Part shown: positions 18,337 to 27,373 of the stretch, in pieces
Layout: the number at the start of each line of letters is the position of its first letter
Position numbering within the stretch: the stretch's first letter is position 1
DNA from: Hyphomicrobiales bacterium
GTDB taxonomy: Bacteria > Pseudomonadota > Alphaproteobacteria > Rhizobiales > Rhizobiaceae
Reading direction: 5' to 3'
NCBI GenBank assembly: GCA_017305935.1
Contig: JAFKJU010000005.1
Location: 310,001-374,000 of the forward strand
DNA: 64,000 bases
Notes under the pieces: model-generated
Seen by the model: only the letters and a program-made list of their open reading frames with translations
Database searches by the model: none
What the model was told of the DNA's origin: nothing
Made by a program: the position numbers and the translations under genes

Positions 18337-19622
18337 ACCTGTTTGCGGCGAGCGCGCCGACGCCTCTTGCCGAATTGCTGCGGCCAACCGCGCTTTCCGA
18401 GGTGATCGGCCAGGATCACCTCATCGGCGAGGACGGCCCGATCGCGCGCATGGTCACATCCGGCAAGGTCGGCTCCTTCATCCTGTGGGGGCCGCCCGGC
18501 GTCGGAAAGACGACCATCGCCCGCCTCGTCGCCCAGCAATCCGGCATGCGGTTCGTCCAGCTTTCGGCTGTGATGTCCGGCATTGCCGATCTCAGAAAAG
18601 TGTTCGAGGAGGCGCAGAAGGACCGCGTCGTCGGCCGGCAGACGGCGCTGTTCGTCGACGAACTGCATCGCTTCAACCGCACGACGCAGGACGCGATGCT
18701 GCCGCATGTCGAAAACGGCACCGTCGTCCTCATCGGCGCTACGACGGAAAATCCGAGCTTTTCTCTCGTCTCGGCGCTTCTATCACGGGTCAAGGTGTTC
18801 ACGCTGGAGCCGCTGGGCGCCGAAGCCTCCGAACTCCTGCTTCAGCGGGCGGAAAAATATCGCGAAAAGACATTGCCCCTGACCCCGGAGGCGCGCGCGG
18901 CGCTGCTGTCGCTGGCCGATGGCGACGGGCGCTACCTGATCGGCCTTGCCGAGGATCTGTTCGAACTGGAGCCGGAAGAGCCGCTGGACGAAAAGGCGCT
19001 GGCCGGCGTCTTGCAGAAGCGCATGCCGATCTACGACAAGGCGCAGGACGGCCATTACAACCTGCTTTCCTGCTTCCACAAGAGCATGCGCGGCAGCGAT
19101 GTCGATGCCGGGCTTTACTGGGCGGCTCGGATGATGGTGGCGGGCGAGGATGCCGGCACGATCTTCCGGCGGCTCTGCTGCATCGCTTCGGAGGATATCG
19201 GCATGGCCGATCCGCAGGCGCTGGTGCAGGTCGTTACCGCTTGGACGGCCTTCGAGCGCATCGGCTGGCCGGAAGGGCGGCTGTTCATGGCGCAGGCGAT
19301 CAATTATGTCGGCACCGCCCCGAAATCCAACGCCTCCTACCGCGCCTTCGATGCGGCGCTGTCCCTGGCGCGCCAGACTGGCTCCGTGCCGCCGCCGAAG
19401 CATATTCTCAACGCACCGACCAAGCTCATGGAAGAACTCGGCTATCACGCCGGCTATAAATACGATCACGATTACCCGGATGCGTTTTCCGGTCAGGATT
19501 TCTTCCCCGACAAACTGGGGCAGCAACGTTTTTACGATCCGCCGGAGCGCGGCTTCGAGCGCGATATCCGCAAGCGGCTGGATTTCTGGGCCAAGCTGAA
19601 GCGCGAGCGCAAAGCGGAGTAA
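18333..19622 (+). CDS. rarA: Replication-associated recombination protein A (MgsA/RarA)
   Basis: RarA is a clamp-loader-like AAA+ ATPase that acts at stalled replication forks. The product from 18333 has 429 residues. The Walker A motif is GPPGVGKTT (near residue 54) and the Walker B/sensor region includes LFVDELHRFNR. The C-terminal region with LLSCFHKSMRGSD and ASEDIGMADP is typical of the tetramerisation part. The frame is open from 18282, but the ATG at 18333 starts the conserved MNLFA and overlaps the protease stop as ATGA. A strong terminator follows directly. Confidence 0.95.
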   Translation: MNLFAASAPTPLAELLRPTALSEVIGQDHLIGEDGPIARMVTSGKVGSFILWGPPGVGKTTIARLVAQQSGMRFVQLSAVMSGIADLRKVFEEAQKDRVVGRQTALFVDELHRFNRTTQDAMLPHVENGTVVLIGATTENPSFSLVSALLSRVKVFTLEPLGAEASELLLQRAEKYREKTLPLTPEARAALLSLADGDGRYLIGLAEDLFELEPEEPLDEKALAGVLQKRMPIYDKAQDGHYNLLSCFHKSMRGSDVDAGLYWAARMMVAGEDAGTIFRRLCCIASEDIGMADPQALVQVVTAWTAFERIGWPEGRLFMAQAINYVGTAPKSNASYRAFDAALSLARQTGSVPPPKHILNAPTKLMEELGYHAGYKYDHDYPDAFSGQDFFPDKLGQQRFYDPPERGFERDIRKRLDFWAKLKRERKAE

Positions 19623-19652
19623 GGCGCGGCCCTTGCGGGCCGCGCCTCTTTG
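19623..19652. terminator. Bidirectional terminator between rarA and the dioxygenase gene
   Basis: An 11-bp perfect stem pairs 19623-19633 with 19638-19648 across TTGC and is followed by CTTTG. It fills the gap between the two convergent stops. Confidence 0.85.
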
Positions 19653-19655
19653 ATA

Positions 19656-20453
19656 TCAGCGCTGGAAAATGACCGGGAACCAGTCCTCGCGCAGCTTCTG
19701 GCCGGGCTCCATGCCATGGCCAGGGAAGGGCGGCGAGGTGCGGCCCGGGCGCTCGACGTAATGGGCGTCGTCGCCCAACAGGCGCAGCGAGAAGGCGCGG
19801 CGGCGGGTCTGGCTCTGGTTGCCGCGCGCGCCATGCAGGGTCTTGTAGTCGAAGGCGACGGCGTCCCCCGGCTCCATTTCCCATTCGACGACGGTCATGC
19901 CTTCGGCATCCGGGTCCGGCACCGGCATGTAGACGTCGGAGTCGGGATAAAAGTTTTTTTCCGACAGCCAGCGTGTCGGCAGCACCGGCTTTTCCCAGAG
20001 ATGCGAACCGGCGACACAGCGCAGCGATGCTTCCTTCACATGGTCGAGCGGCGACCAGAAGCTGACCGTCTGCCGGCCTTCGACGAAATAATAGGGGGAA
20101 TCCTGATGCCACGGCGTCGGCTTGGAGGTGCCGGGCTCCTTGACCAGGACGTGATCGTGGAAAACCTGCACGCCGTTCGAGCGCATCAGGTCGGCGGCAA
20201 CTTCGGCGGCGGGCGAGGTGCGGATGACCTCCTCGAATTCGGGAATGCGCTGCCAGTTGCAGTAATCGTCGAAGAAACGGCCGCCTTCGCCGGCATTGAG
20301 GTTTTCGGCGGCATATTCGCCGGGCTGGGTCATGTTGGTCTCGACGCCACGGCGCAGCGTCTCGACGTGATCGCGGAACAGGCCCTTGACCAGAACGACT
20401 CCGTCGCGCTGATATTTTTCGATGTGTTCCTCGGTAATGAGCGGATGCGGCAT
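19656..20453 (-). CDS. Phytanoyl-CoA dioxygenase (PhyH) family protein
   Basis: This is a non-heme iron, 2-oxoglutarate-dependent dioxygenase of about 265 residues. The iron-binding HxD is visible in WHQDSPYYFVEG and the distal histidine in DYKTLHGA. Arginines in RRRAFSLRLLG probably hold 2-oxoglutarate. The substrate is unknown; family members hydroxylate ectoine, phosphonates, acyl groups or amino acids. The frame reaches 20510, but the ATG at 20453 has a GAGAGA site and begins the conserved N-terminal helix. It is divergent from a LysR regulator gene with an AT-rich gap of 86 bases, which suggests regulation by that protein. Confidence 0.85.
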   Translation of the reverse strand: MPHPLITEEHIEKYQRDGVVLVKGLFRDHVETLRRGVETNMTQPGEYAAENLNAGEGGRFFDDYCNWQRIPEFEEVIRTSPAAEVAADLMRSNGVQVFHDHVLVKEPGTSKPTPWHQDSPYYFVEGRQTVSFWSPLDHVKEASLRCVAGSHLWEKPVLPTRWLSEKNFYPDSDVYMPVPDPDAEGMTVVEWEMEPGDAVAFDYKTLHGARGNQSQTRRRAFSLRLLGDDAHYVERPGRTSPPFPGHGMEPGQKLREDWFPVIFQR

Positions 20454-20539
20454 GTCATGTCTCTCTGCTGGTGTAAAGCGATCATGGCCACCGCCGATTT
20501 TAATTTCCAATAATATATCGATAAGATAAATATAGGTTC

Positions 20540-21427
20540 ATGTTATATCTTTCGCTTCGGCAATTCGAATATGTGGTGGCGGTGGCTCATGCCGGCAGCC
20601 TGACCGTCGCCGCCCAGCAATTGAACGTCTCGCAGCCGGCTTTGTCGGTCGCCGTCACCCAGGTCGAGACGCATCTCGGGCGAAAACTCTTCCTGCGGCG
20701 CAAGGGCGCGCCGGTGACGCTGACCGCCTTCGGCCGCCTGTTCTTGAGCGATGCCGAGGCGTTGCTCACGGAGGCCGCGCGGCTGGAGAATCCGCAAACA
20801 CTGGGCCGACGCCGGCTCGACCGCATCACCCTCGGCATTTTCGAGGACATCGCCCCCATCTACCTCGCGCCCTTGCTGCGCAATTTGCGTGAACAATTTC
20901 CCGATGTGGAAATCCGCGCAAGGGTGGCGAGCTTCGAGGTGTTGGCCGAAGCGGTGCTGGCCGGCCAGATCGATCTGGCGCTGACCTACGATCTCGGTCT
21001 GGACGCCAGTTTCGAGCGCGCGCTCTACACCCGCGTCTCGCCGCAGGCCTGGTTTTCGCCGAACGATCCCCTGGCAACGAAAGGGGAGATCACGCTTGCC
21101 GATCTCGCCGAGCGGCCGCTGATCCTCTCCGACCAGGGCCTGTCGATCCGCCATATGCTCGGCCTGTTCCGATCGCTTGGGCTGGCGCCCGTGGTCGCGC
21201 ACCGCGCCGCCTCCATCGAGGTCTTGCGCAGCCTCGCCGCCAACGGCGAGGGAATCGGCGTCAGCTACACCAACCCGGCCGGCATGCTCAGCTATGACGG
21301 CCGCCCACTCTCCCGCGCCGTCATCACCGACCCGCAAGCCATCGAACCGATCGTCCTCATCCACTGCGGCGACCAGCCCAACCCGCTGCCGGATATCCAC
21401 GCGGCAATTCTCAAATCGGCCCGCTGA
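20540..21427 (+). CDS. LysR family transcriptional regulator (next to dioxygenase)
   Basis: The 295-residue product has the LysR helix-turn-helix at about residues 5-63 (AHAGSLTVAAQQLNVSQPAL) and a substrate-binding domain from about residue 92 to the end. It is divergently arranged with the PhyH dioxygenase gene, the usual layout when the regulator controls its neighbour. The shared gap contains the small dyad TATCGATA in an AT-rich stretch near 20515-20525, a possible binding site. The inducer cannot be read from the sequence. Confidence 0.9.
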   Translation: MLYLSLRQFEYVVAVAHAGSLTVAAQQLNVSQPALSVAVTQVETHLGRKLFLRRKGAPVTLTAFGRLFLSDAEALLTEAARLENPQTLGRRRLDRITLGIFEDIAPIYLAPLLRNLREQFPDVEIRARVASFEVLAEAVLAGQIDLALTYDLGLDASFERALYTRVSPQAWFSPNDPLATKGEITLADLAERPLILSDQGLSIRHMLGLFRSLGLAPVVAHRAASIEVLRSLAANGEGIGVSYTNPAGMLSYDGRPLSRAVITDPQAIEPIVLIHCGDQPNPLPDIHAAILKSAR

Positions 21428-21434
21428 TGAAACG

Positions 21435-21465
21435 AAAAACGCCGCGCGTCGGGAGACGCGCGGCG
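21435..21465 (-). terminator. Terminator of nrdJ
   Basis: An 11-bp perfect stem pairs 21440-21450 with 21455-21465 through a four-base loop. On the minus strand it is followed by five T residues. It lies 26 bases after the nrdJ stop and also follows the convergent LysR gene. Confidence 0.88.
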
Positions 21466-21490
21466 CTGTTAAGCAATGCGGTTCGGTTGC

Positions 21491-24400
21491 TTAGCTGCAG
21501 CCGCTGGTGGCGCCGCAGGTGTCGCATTTTTCGCAGGTGCCGTTGCGGACCATGGTGAAGTTTTGGCACTCCGAGCACATGTTGCCGGTGTAGCCCTGCA
21601 TGATCGAGCGGGCGCGGCGTTCGGCTTCCAGCTTCTTGGCGTCCGCCTTGGCGCTGGCCGCATCGGCGGCCGCCTTGTCGGAGAACAGGGCGGTGGTTTC
21701 CGTTTCGGCTTCCGAGACCTCTTCGGCGATTTCTTCCGCCAATTCCTTGGCGCGCTCCTCGTAATCGCGCTTGAAGGCGACGATTTCGGAGGTCGAGGTC
21801 GAGGCGATCGGTTCCAGCTTGCGCGCGGCATTGCCGGTGAAGGCGGTGATCGTCGCGCCAGCGGAGGCCTTGGCGGGGGCGGCGGTGGCAGCACCCTTCG
21901 GCTCGCCGGCCATACGCTCGCTTCCCTTGTCCGAAACCAGCGTCGGCTTGTAGCCGCGCGTCCAGCCGGTGGAGAGCAGGTTGGTCTTGCCTTCCTGGAT
22001 GCCCTTGCCAAGTGCTGTGTTGGAGAAATCCGACGTATCGACATGGGCCAGGTCGTGGCGGCCGAGATAGGAGACGGCGAGTTCGCGGAACACGTAGTCG
22101 AGGATCGACGTGGCATTCTTGATCGCGTCGTTGCCCTGAACCATGCCGGCCGGCTCGAACTTGGTGAAGGTGAAGGCCTCCACATATTCTTCCAGCGGCA
22201 CGCCATACTGGAGACCCAGCGAGATGGCGATGGCGAAGTTGTTCATCATCGCGCGGAAGGCCGCACCTTCCTTGTGCATGTCGATGAAGATCTCGCCGAG
22301 GCGGCCGTCGCCGAATTCGCCGGTGCGCAGATAGACCTTGTGCCCACCGATGATCGCCTTCTGGGTATAGCCCTGGCGGCGGTTCGGCAGTTTTTCCCGT
22401 TCACGCACGACGCGCTCGATCACCCGCTCGATGACCTTTTCGGTGATGGTCACGGCCTGCGCCGCGGCCGGGGCCTGGATCAGGTCTTCCAGCGCATCCT
22501 CGTCGTCATTGTCGTCGATCAGCGCGGCGTTCAGCGGCTGCGACAGCTTGGAGCCGTCGCGATAAAGCGCGTTGGCCTTCAGGCCGAGCTTCCACGAGAG
22601 CATGTAGGCGCTCTTGCAATCCTCGACGGTCGCCTCGTTCGGCATGTTGATCGTCTTGGAAATCGCCCCGGAGATGAACGGCTGGGCCGCCGCCATCATG
22701 CGGATATGGCTGTCGACCGAGAGGTAACGCTTGCCGATCTTGCCGCAGGGATTGGCGCAATCGAACACGGCCAGATGCTCGTCCTTGAGGTGCGGGGCGC
22801 CTTCCAGCGTCATCGCGCCGCAGACATGGACGTTGGCGGCCTCGATGTCCTTCCGCGAGAAGCCCAGATGCTCCAGCAGGTTGAAGTCGATGGCCGAGAG
22901 CTGCGCGTCGGAAACCTTCAAGACCTGCTTGAGGAAATCGGCGCCGAGCGTCCACTGGTTGAAGACGAACTTGATGTCGAAGGCCTGGCCGAGGGCGGCG
23001 TTGACGGCGTCGATCTTCTCCTGCGTAAAGCCCTTGGCCTTCAGCGTCGAGGGGTTGACGGCCTGCGCCTGGTTGAGGTTGCCGTGGCCGACGGCATAGG
23101 CCTCGATCTCGGCGATCTGGCTTTCCGAATAGCCCAGCGAACGCAGCGCTTCCGGAACGGCGCGGTTGATGATCTTGAAGTAGCCGCCGCCGGCGAGCTT
23201 CTTGAATTTCACCAGCGCGAAATCGGGCTCGATGCCGGTCGTGTCGCAATCCATGACCAGACCGATCGTGCCGGTCGGCGCGATGACGGTGGTCTGGGCG
23301 TTGCGATAGCCGTGCTTTTCGCCGAGTTCCAGCGCCTTGTCCCAGGCGGCCTTGGCATGGACGATCAGATCCTCATCCGGGCAATCGCCATGGATCAGCG
23401 CCACCGGATTGACCGACAGCCCCTCATAGCCAGAGGACTTGCCATGGGCGGCGCGGCGATGGTTGCGCATGACGCGCAGCATGTTGTCGCGGTTCGGCTT
23501 GAAGCCGGGGAAGGTGCCGAGCTCGGCGGCCATTTCGGCCGAGGTCGCATAGGCGATGCCGGTCATGATCGCGGTCAGCGCGCCGCCGATGGCGCGGCCC
23601 TCGGCGGAGTCGTAGGGAATGCCGGTCGACATCAGCAGGCCGCCGATATTGGCATAGCCGAGGCCGAGCGTGCGGTATTCGTAGGAAAGCTCGGCGATCT
23701 GGCGCGAGGGGAACTGCGCCATCATGACCGAGACTTCGAGCACCACGGTCCACAGGCGCACGGCATGTTCGTAATCGGCGATGTCGATGTTCTTGGTCGC
23801 CGCATCCTTGAACTGCATCAGGTTCAGCGAGGCAAGGTTGCAGGCCGTGTCGTCGAGGAACATGTATTCCGAGCACGGATTGGAAGCGCGGATCGAGCCG
23901 GCGGCCGGGCAGGTGTGCCAGTCGTTCATCGTCGTGTTGAAGTGCAGGCCGGGATCGGCCGAGGCCCAGGCGGCGTAGGAGATCTGCTCCCAGAGGTCGC
24001 GCGCCTTCAGCGTCTTGACGGTGCGGCCGTCCTTGCGGGCCGTCAGGTTCCACTCGCCGTCATTCTCGACGGCGCGAAGGAAATCGTCCTTCAGCGAGAC
24101 GGAGTTGTTCGAGTTCTGGCCGGAAACGGTGAGATAGGCTTCCGAATCCCAGTCGGTGTCGTAGGTCTTGAATTCGAGGTCGGTATAGCCCTGGCGCGCG
24201 AACTGGATGACGCGGCCGACATAGTTTTCCGGCACCTGGTTCTTCTTGGCGGCGCGGATTTCGCGCTTCAGTTCCGGGTTCTTCGCCGGGTCGAAACGAT
24301 CGTCGGCGGTGACCTCGATGGTCGCGCAGGCCTTCATGATCGCCTTCATGTGGCCGGCGACGATCTTCGAGCCGGTGACGAGGGCAGCAACCTTCTGCTC

Positions 24401-25300
24401 TTCCTTGACCTTCCAGTTGATGTAGGCCTCGATGTCGGGATGGTCGATATCGACGACCACCATCTTGGCGGCGCGGCGGGTGGTGCCGCCCGACTTGATG
24501 GCGCCGGCGGCGCGGTCGCCGATCTTGAGGAAGCTCATCAGGCCTGACGATTTGCCGCCGCCCGAGAGCTTTTCGCCTTCGCCGCGCAGATAGGAGAAGT
24601 TGGAACCGGTGCCGGAGCCGTATTTGAACAGGCGCGCCTCGCGCACCCACAGATCCATGATGCCGCCTTCGTTGACGAGGTCGTCCTCGACGGACTGGAT
24701 GAAGCAGGCATGCGGCTGCGGATGCTCATAGGCCGACTTGGACTTGGTGAGCTTGCCGGTGAAGGGGTCGACATAGAAATGGCCCTGGCCGGGGCCGTCG
24801 ATACCGTAGGCCCAGTGCAGGCCGGTGTTGAACCATTGCGGGCTGTTCGGCGCCACGCGCTGGGTGGCGAGCATATAGGCCAGTTCGTCGCGGAAGGCGA
24901 GCGCATCCGCCTCCGTCGAGAAATAGCCACCCTTCCAGCCCCAATAGGTCCAGGTGCCGGCCAGACGGTCGAAGACCTGGCGGGCATCGGTTTCCGAGCC
25001 GTACTGCTCTTCCTTCGGAAGCGCTTTCAGCGCTTCGACGTCAGCTTCGGAGCGCCAGAGCCAGGAGGGAACCGTATTCTCCTCGACCGCCTTCAGGCGG
25101 GCCGGCACGCCCGCCTTGCGGAAATACTTCTGCGCCAGAATGTCGGCCGCGACCTGGCTGAACTGCGCGGGAACGTCGATGTTGGCGAGCCGGAAGACGA
25201 TGGAGCCGTCCGGGTTCTTGATCTCGCTGGTGGCCTTGCGGAATTCGATTTCCGCGTAGGGGGATTGGCCTTCCCGGGTGAAACGACGTTCTATGCGCAT
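21491..25300 (-). CDS. nrdJ: Vitamin B12-dependent (class II) ribonucleoside-diphosphate reductase
   Basis: NrdJ makes deoxyribonucleotides using adenosylcobalamin, without needing or being harmed by oxygen; in many rhizobia it is the main reductase. The product from 25300 has 1269 residues, as expected for the large alphaproteobacterial form. Signatures include [30 protein letters not shown] with an active-site cysteine, and [16 protein letters not shown]. The C-terminus has a zinc-ribbon-like set of cysteines (CSECQNF, CEKCDTC). The frame extends to 25462, but [15 protein letters not shown] at 25300 follows an AAGGA site. Two NrdR-box-like sites lie 130-180 bases upstream. The N-terminal extension would overlap those sites, which argues against it. 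Confidence 0.97.
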   Translation of the reverse strand: MRIERRFTREGQSPYAEIEFRKATSEIKNPDGSIVFRLANIDVPAQFSQVAADILAQKYFRKAGVPARLKAVEENTVPSWLWRSEADVEALKALPKEEQYGSETDARQVFDRLAGTWTYWGWKGGYFSTEADALAFRDELAYMLATQRVAPNSPQWFNTGLHWAYGIDGPGQGHFYVDPFTGKLTKSKSAYEHPQPHACFIQSVEDDLVNEGGIMDLWVREARLFKYGSGTGSNFSYLRGEGEKLSGGGKSSGLMSFLKIGDRAAGAIKSGGTTRRAAKMVVVDIDHPDIEAYINWKVKEEQKVAALVTGSKIVAGHMKAIMKACATIEVTADDRFDPAKNPELKREIRAAKKNQVPENYVGRVIQFARQGYTDLEFKTYDTDWDSEAYLTVSGQNSNNSVSLKDDFLRAVENDGEWNLTARKDGRTVKTLKARDLWEQISYAAWASADPGLHFNTTMNDWHTCPAAGSIRASNPCSEYMFLDDTACNLASLNLMQFKDAATKNIDIADYEHAVRLWTVVLEVSVMMAQFPSRQIAELSYEYRTLGLGYANIGGLLMSTGIPYDSAEGRAIGGALTAIMTGIAYATSAEMAAELGTFPGFKPNRDNMLRVMRNHRRAAHGKSSGYEGLSVNPVALIHGDCPDEDLIVHAKAAWDKALELGEKHGYRNAQTTVIAPTGTIGLVMDCDTTGIEPDFALVKFKKLAGGGYFKIINRAVPEALRSLGYSESQIAEIEAYAVGHGNLNQAQAVNPSTLKAKGFTQEKIDAVNAALGQAFDIKFVFNQWTLGADFLKQVLKVSDAQLSAIDFNLLEHLGFSRKDIEAANVHVCGAMTLEGAPHLKDEHLAVFDCANPCGKIGKRYLSVDSHIRMMAAAQPFISGAISKTINMPNEATVEDCKSAYMLSWKLGLKANALYRDGSKLSQPLNAALIDDNDDEDALEDLIQAPAAAQAVTITEKVIERVIERVVREREKLPNRRQGYTQKAIIGGHKVYLRTGEFGDGRLGEIFIDMHKEGAAFRAMMNNFAIAISLGLQYGVPLEEYVEAFTFTKFEPAGMVQGNDAIKNATSILDYVFRELAVSYLGRHDLAHVDTSDFSNTALGKGIQEGKTNLLSTGWTRGYKPTLVSDKGSERMAGEPKGAATAAPAKASAGATITAFTGNAARKLEPIASTSTSEIVAFKRDYEERAKELAEEIAEEVSEAETETTALFSDKAAADAASAKADAKKLEAERRARSIMQGYTGNMCSECQNFTMVRNGTCEKCDTCGATSGCS

Positions 25301-25431
25301 GTCCGTCCGTCCTTCGTGTGGTGCGCCCGCCCTCGTCGCGGCGCGCAGGATTTCGTTCCGGCTCGGCAAGGCGGTTCCTTGCGCGGCCAGTTGTCTCCGC
25401 TTGACCTTGGGGTCGACATCAACAGATGCGA

Positions 25432-25478
25432 ACCCTGTATATTGTGATGAACTCAGCTGCAAACACTAAATATAGCGC
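25432..25478 (-). promoter_or_regulatory. Pair of NrdR-box-like operators of nrdJ
   Basis: ACCCTGTATATTGTGA at 25432-25447 and ACACTAAATATAGCGC at 25463-25478 each match 13 of 16 positions of the NrdR box ACACWATATATWGTGT. Their starts are 31 bases apart, three DNA turns, the spacing typical of NrdR box pairs. NrdR represses ribonucleotide reductase genes when dATP is high. Confidence 0.75.
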
Positions 25479-25718
25479 TTTTGTTCCATTCAACAACTCT
25501 CTGCAGCCGATCTTGCGATCACGTTTTCTTAAACGCAGCACTGGTTGCGGCGAGCACGGGCATCCGCGTGCCGCCTCGTCATGAAGCCGCATGGAAATGC
25601 GAATGCATCGAAGGGTGAACCGCCTCGTCATGATCCGGCCGCGCCGCCGCCGCAACGCATCTCCCATTAACCGGAAAACCCCCGATTCCGTCAAGAGGTG
25701 GGTCTTAGCGGATTTTTA

Positions 25719-25736
25719 ACCACAACATATTGTGGT
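25719..25736. promoter_or_regulatory. 18-base perfect dyad, single NrdR-like box
   Basis: ACCACAA-CATA-TTGTGGT is a perfect inverted repeat. The central 16 bases match the NrdR box at 13 of 16 positions, but no partner lies 31 bases away. On the minus strand TTGACC just precedes it, so it could overlap a distal promoter. Confidence 0.5.
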
Positions 25737-25942
25737 CAATGCTGTGGAAAATGGGGGAAAACGAAAGACGGAAAGAGATTCAAGGACTTGTGCAAAGGCC
25801 TTGTCAATGCGGCGGTGGGCCTTTTTGCCGGCCATACGAAAAACCCCGCGCAAATGCTTGAAATATGCCCGCGACCGCCGGTTTGCTGCAGCGTTGCGAA
25901 ACGTGTGGAAAAACGCAACGCCGCCGTCTCCGTGTCACACCG

Positions 25943-26052
25943 CCTAAAGCTTGCCGCGCAAAAGTGTGCAGCGGTTCTGCGCCGGACGACATGCGGAAAA
26001 TCAAAGATCGAAAGTGCAAAAGCTAATCTTGAGAGATCGCGACACGCTTTAG
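25943..26052. repeat. 110-bp MITE-like element with CTAAAGC termini (RIME1-like)
   Basis: Terminal inverted repeats CTAAAGC (25944-25950) and GCTTTAG (26046-26052) extend imperfectly inward to CTAAAGCKTGYCGCG. The inside carries GCGCAAAAGTGTGCAGCGGTT, mirrored by CGGACGACATGC. Length and wording resemble RIME1 as I recall it. The TAA stop of the periplasmic sensor-like gene lies inside its right end. Confidence 0.75.
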
Positions 26053-26627
26053 AGATAGTCGAGGTTTATGCCGACGGTGATCGCGCCGATTGGATTGCCC
26101 TTGGCGTCGGTGATCGTCATGCTCGCCTGCGATTGCAGCACCTGGGTGGAGTCGTCCTTCTCCGGCTCGTCGATGAACAGCCCATTCGCTCCGGCTTCGA
26201 AGGTCTTGCGGAACTTCATCTCGTCGCCCTGCCAGTAATCGCTGCTGATGGTGCTGACAGCGACGTTGAGGCCGCGCGCATCCATCAGGATGATCTCGGT
26301 GATGACGCCGGTCGAATCGTCGCTTTTCTGGCGTAGCAGGGCGCTTGCCGGGCTGGAAAGCACACCTTGGATCAGCTTGTATTGGCCGCTGGCGCGCTCC
26401 TCTCGCCACAGCCGGTCGAGAAGCTGGATATCTTCGTCGCGCAGCGCCGCATGCAGCGCGTTTTCCTTTTTCAGCGCCGCGAGGATGATCGGATCGTGGA
26501 TCCAGGGTTTGATGCGGGTCTCGACATACTGCCGGATCAGCGAGACGCGATAATCGTCGGCTGCGCAAGCGGAACCGATGCATGTGGAGAGGAAAAGAGC
26601 GAGGAAGGCGGCAGCGCCACGGCGCAT
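26049..26627 (-). CDS. Periplasmic single-Cache (PDC)-like protein
   Basis: The product of about 192 residues has a signal peptide (LFLSTCIGSACA-ADDY). One domain follows that reads like a PDC/Cache sensor fold: a long N-terminal helix (VSLIRQYVETRIKPW), then strands with IILMDARGLNVAVS, WQGDEMKFRKTFE and a closing ITVGINLDYL. Such domains usually sit outside chemoreceptors or kinases; here it stands alone with no transmembrane or output domain. The start ATG 26627 has GGAG six bases upstream; the longer GTG frame to 26639 runs through that site. The gene follows gpt by 54 bases on the same strand. Its stop is within a repeat element. Confidence 0.7.
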   Translation of the reverse strand: MRRGAAAFLALFLSTCIGSACAADDYRVSLIRQYVETRIKPWIHDPIILAALKKENALHAALRDEDIQLLDRLWREERASGQYKLIQGVLSSPASALLRQKSDDSTGVITEIILMDARGLNVAVSTISSDYWQGDEMKFRKTFEAGANGLFIDEPEKDDSTQVLQSQASMTITDAKGNPIGAITVGINLDYL

Positions 26628-26648
26628 GAAAGTCTCCACATGTGAGGG

Positions 26649-26670
26649 CCCCAGGGGCGAGCCCCCGGGG
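26649..26670 (-). other. Hairpin between gpt and the periplasmic sensor-like gene
   Basis: A ten-base stem with one mismatch pairs 26649-26658 with 26661-26670. No T run follows on the minus strand, so it may be a weak terminator or a processing hairpin. Confidence 0.4.
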
Positions 26671-26681
26671 AGCTTGCATTT

Positions 26682-27179
26682 TTATCCGCGCGAGCCTTTT
26701 GCGATCGGCTCCTGATAGGTGAAGCCAAGATCCCAGGGGAAATAGATCCAGGTGTCCTGGCTGACCTCGGTAATGAAGGTGTCGATGGTCGGCACGCCCT
26801 TGGGCTTGGCGTAGACGCAGGCGAAATGCGCCTTCGGCATCAGCGTGCGCACTTCCATCGCCGTCTTGCCGGTGTCGGTCAGGTCGTCGACGACCAGCAC
26901 GCCGTCGCCGTCGTTCTTCATCAGGTCGGGGGAGATGCCTTTCAGCAGGTTCATTTCGCCCTGGTTGACATAGTCGTGATAGGAGGCGACGCAGACGGTC
27001 TCGATCAGGCGGATATTGAGCTCACGCGATATGATCGCCGTCGGCACAAGGCCGCCGCGGGTGATGCAGACGATCGCGTGAAACTCGCGACCGAGCCCTG
27101 CAAGGCGCCAGGCCAGCGCGCGGGCATCACGATGAAATTGATCCCAGGAGACGGGAAAGGCTTTTTCCGGAAGCGACAT
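26682..27179 (-). CDS. gpt: Xanthine phosphoribosyltransferase
   Basis: Gpt salvages xanthine and guanine to XMP and GMP using PRPP. The 165-residue cytoplasmic product has the PRPP-binding loop [14 protein letters not shown] near residue 94, the upstream [14 protein letters not shown] segment, and the C-terminal [10 protein letters not shown] that contacts the purine. Size and motifs agree with the E. coli Gpt family. It lies upstream of the periplasmic sensor-like gene on the same strand, with no functional link evident. Confidence 0.95.
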   Translation of the reverse strand: MSLPEKAFPVSWDQFHRDARALAWRLAGLGREFHAIVCITRGGLVPTAIISRELNIRLIETVCVASYHDYVNQGEMNLLKGISPDLMKNDGDGVLVVDDLTDTGKTAMEVRTLMPKAHFACVYAKPKGVPTIDTFITEVSQDTWIYFPWDLGFTYQEPIAKGSRG

Positions 27180-27373
27180 GACTTTCGACTTTCAGCAAGG
27201 CGGCAATGTGGAGGTTACGCCGGGCTTGCCAGCGACCGAGCCGGCGAAACGCCTGCCGTTTGCGGGATGCTCGGGCGGCCAAGACGGCCGGGCCCAGTCC
27301 CGAAACCCTGCAAGCTTCCATTTCGGTCGCAGCAATTAGCGTTATTTTCCTGCCGAAAGCAAGTCGCGTTCGT

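Larger units (their letters stand above)
25301..26048. other. Long non-coding region upstream of nrdJ
   Basis: These 748 bases carry no credible gene; the open frames inside are arginine-rich or antisense. From the nrdJ side they hold a pair of NrdR-box-like sites (25432-25478), a perfect 18-base dyad (25719-25736), two TTTTCCACA words on the minus strand (25743-25751, 25904-25912), and a 110-bp repeat element (25943-26052). I see no cobalamin riboswitch consensus. Confidence 0.6.

Noticed and set aside
21476-24547. 1023-codon open frame opposite nrdJ
   Set aside because: It is the antisense of the conserved nrdJ reading frame, a common effect of high-GC codon use. It has no ribosome site and no family resemblance.
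25301-25431. Cobalamin riboswitch in the nrdJ leader
   Set aside because: The conserved B12-box words and a matching fold were not found by eye. A covariance-model search would decide.
25419-25694. 91-codon minus-strand frame upstream of nrdJ
   Set aside because: It is very arginine-rich, lacks a ribosome site, and would overlap the NrdR-like sites.
25743-25912. Two TTTTCCACA words as a replication-origin signal
   Set aside because: Two imperfect DnaA-like words 160 bases apart, without a cluster, an AT-rich unwinding tract or origin genes, are not enough.
25698-26336. 212-codon open frame in the nrdJ upstream region
   Set aside because: The second half is antisense to the sensor-like gene. 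The first half crosses the dyad and the repeat element and resembles nothing.
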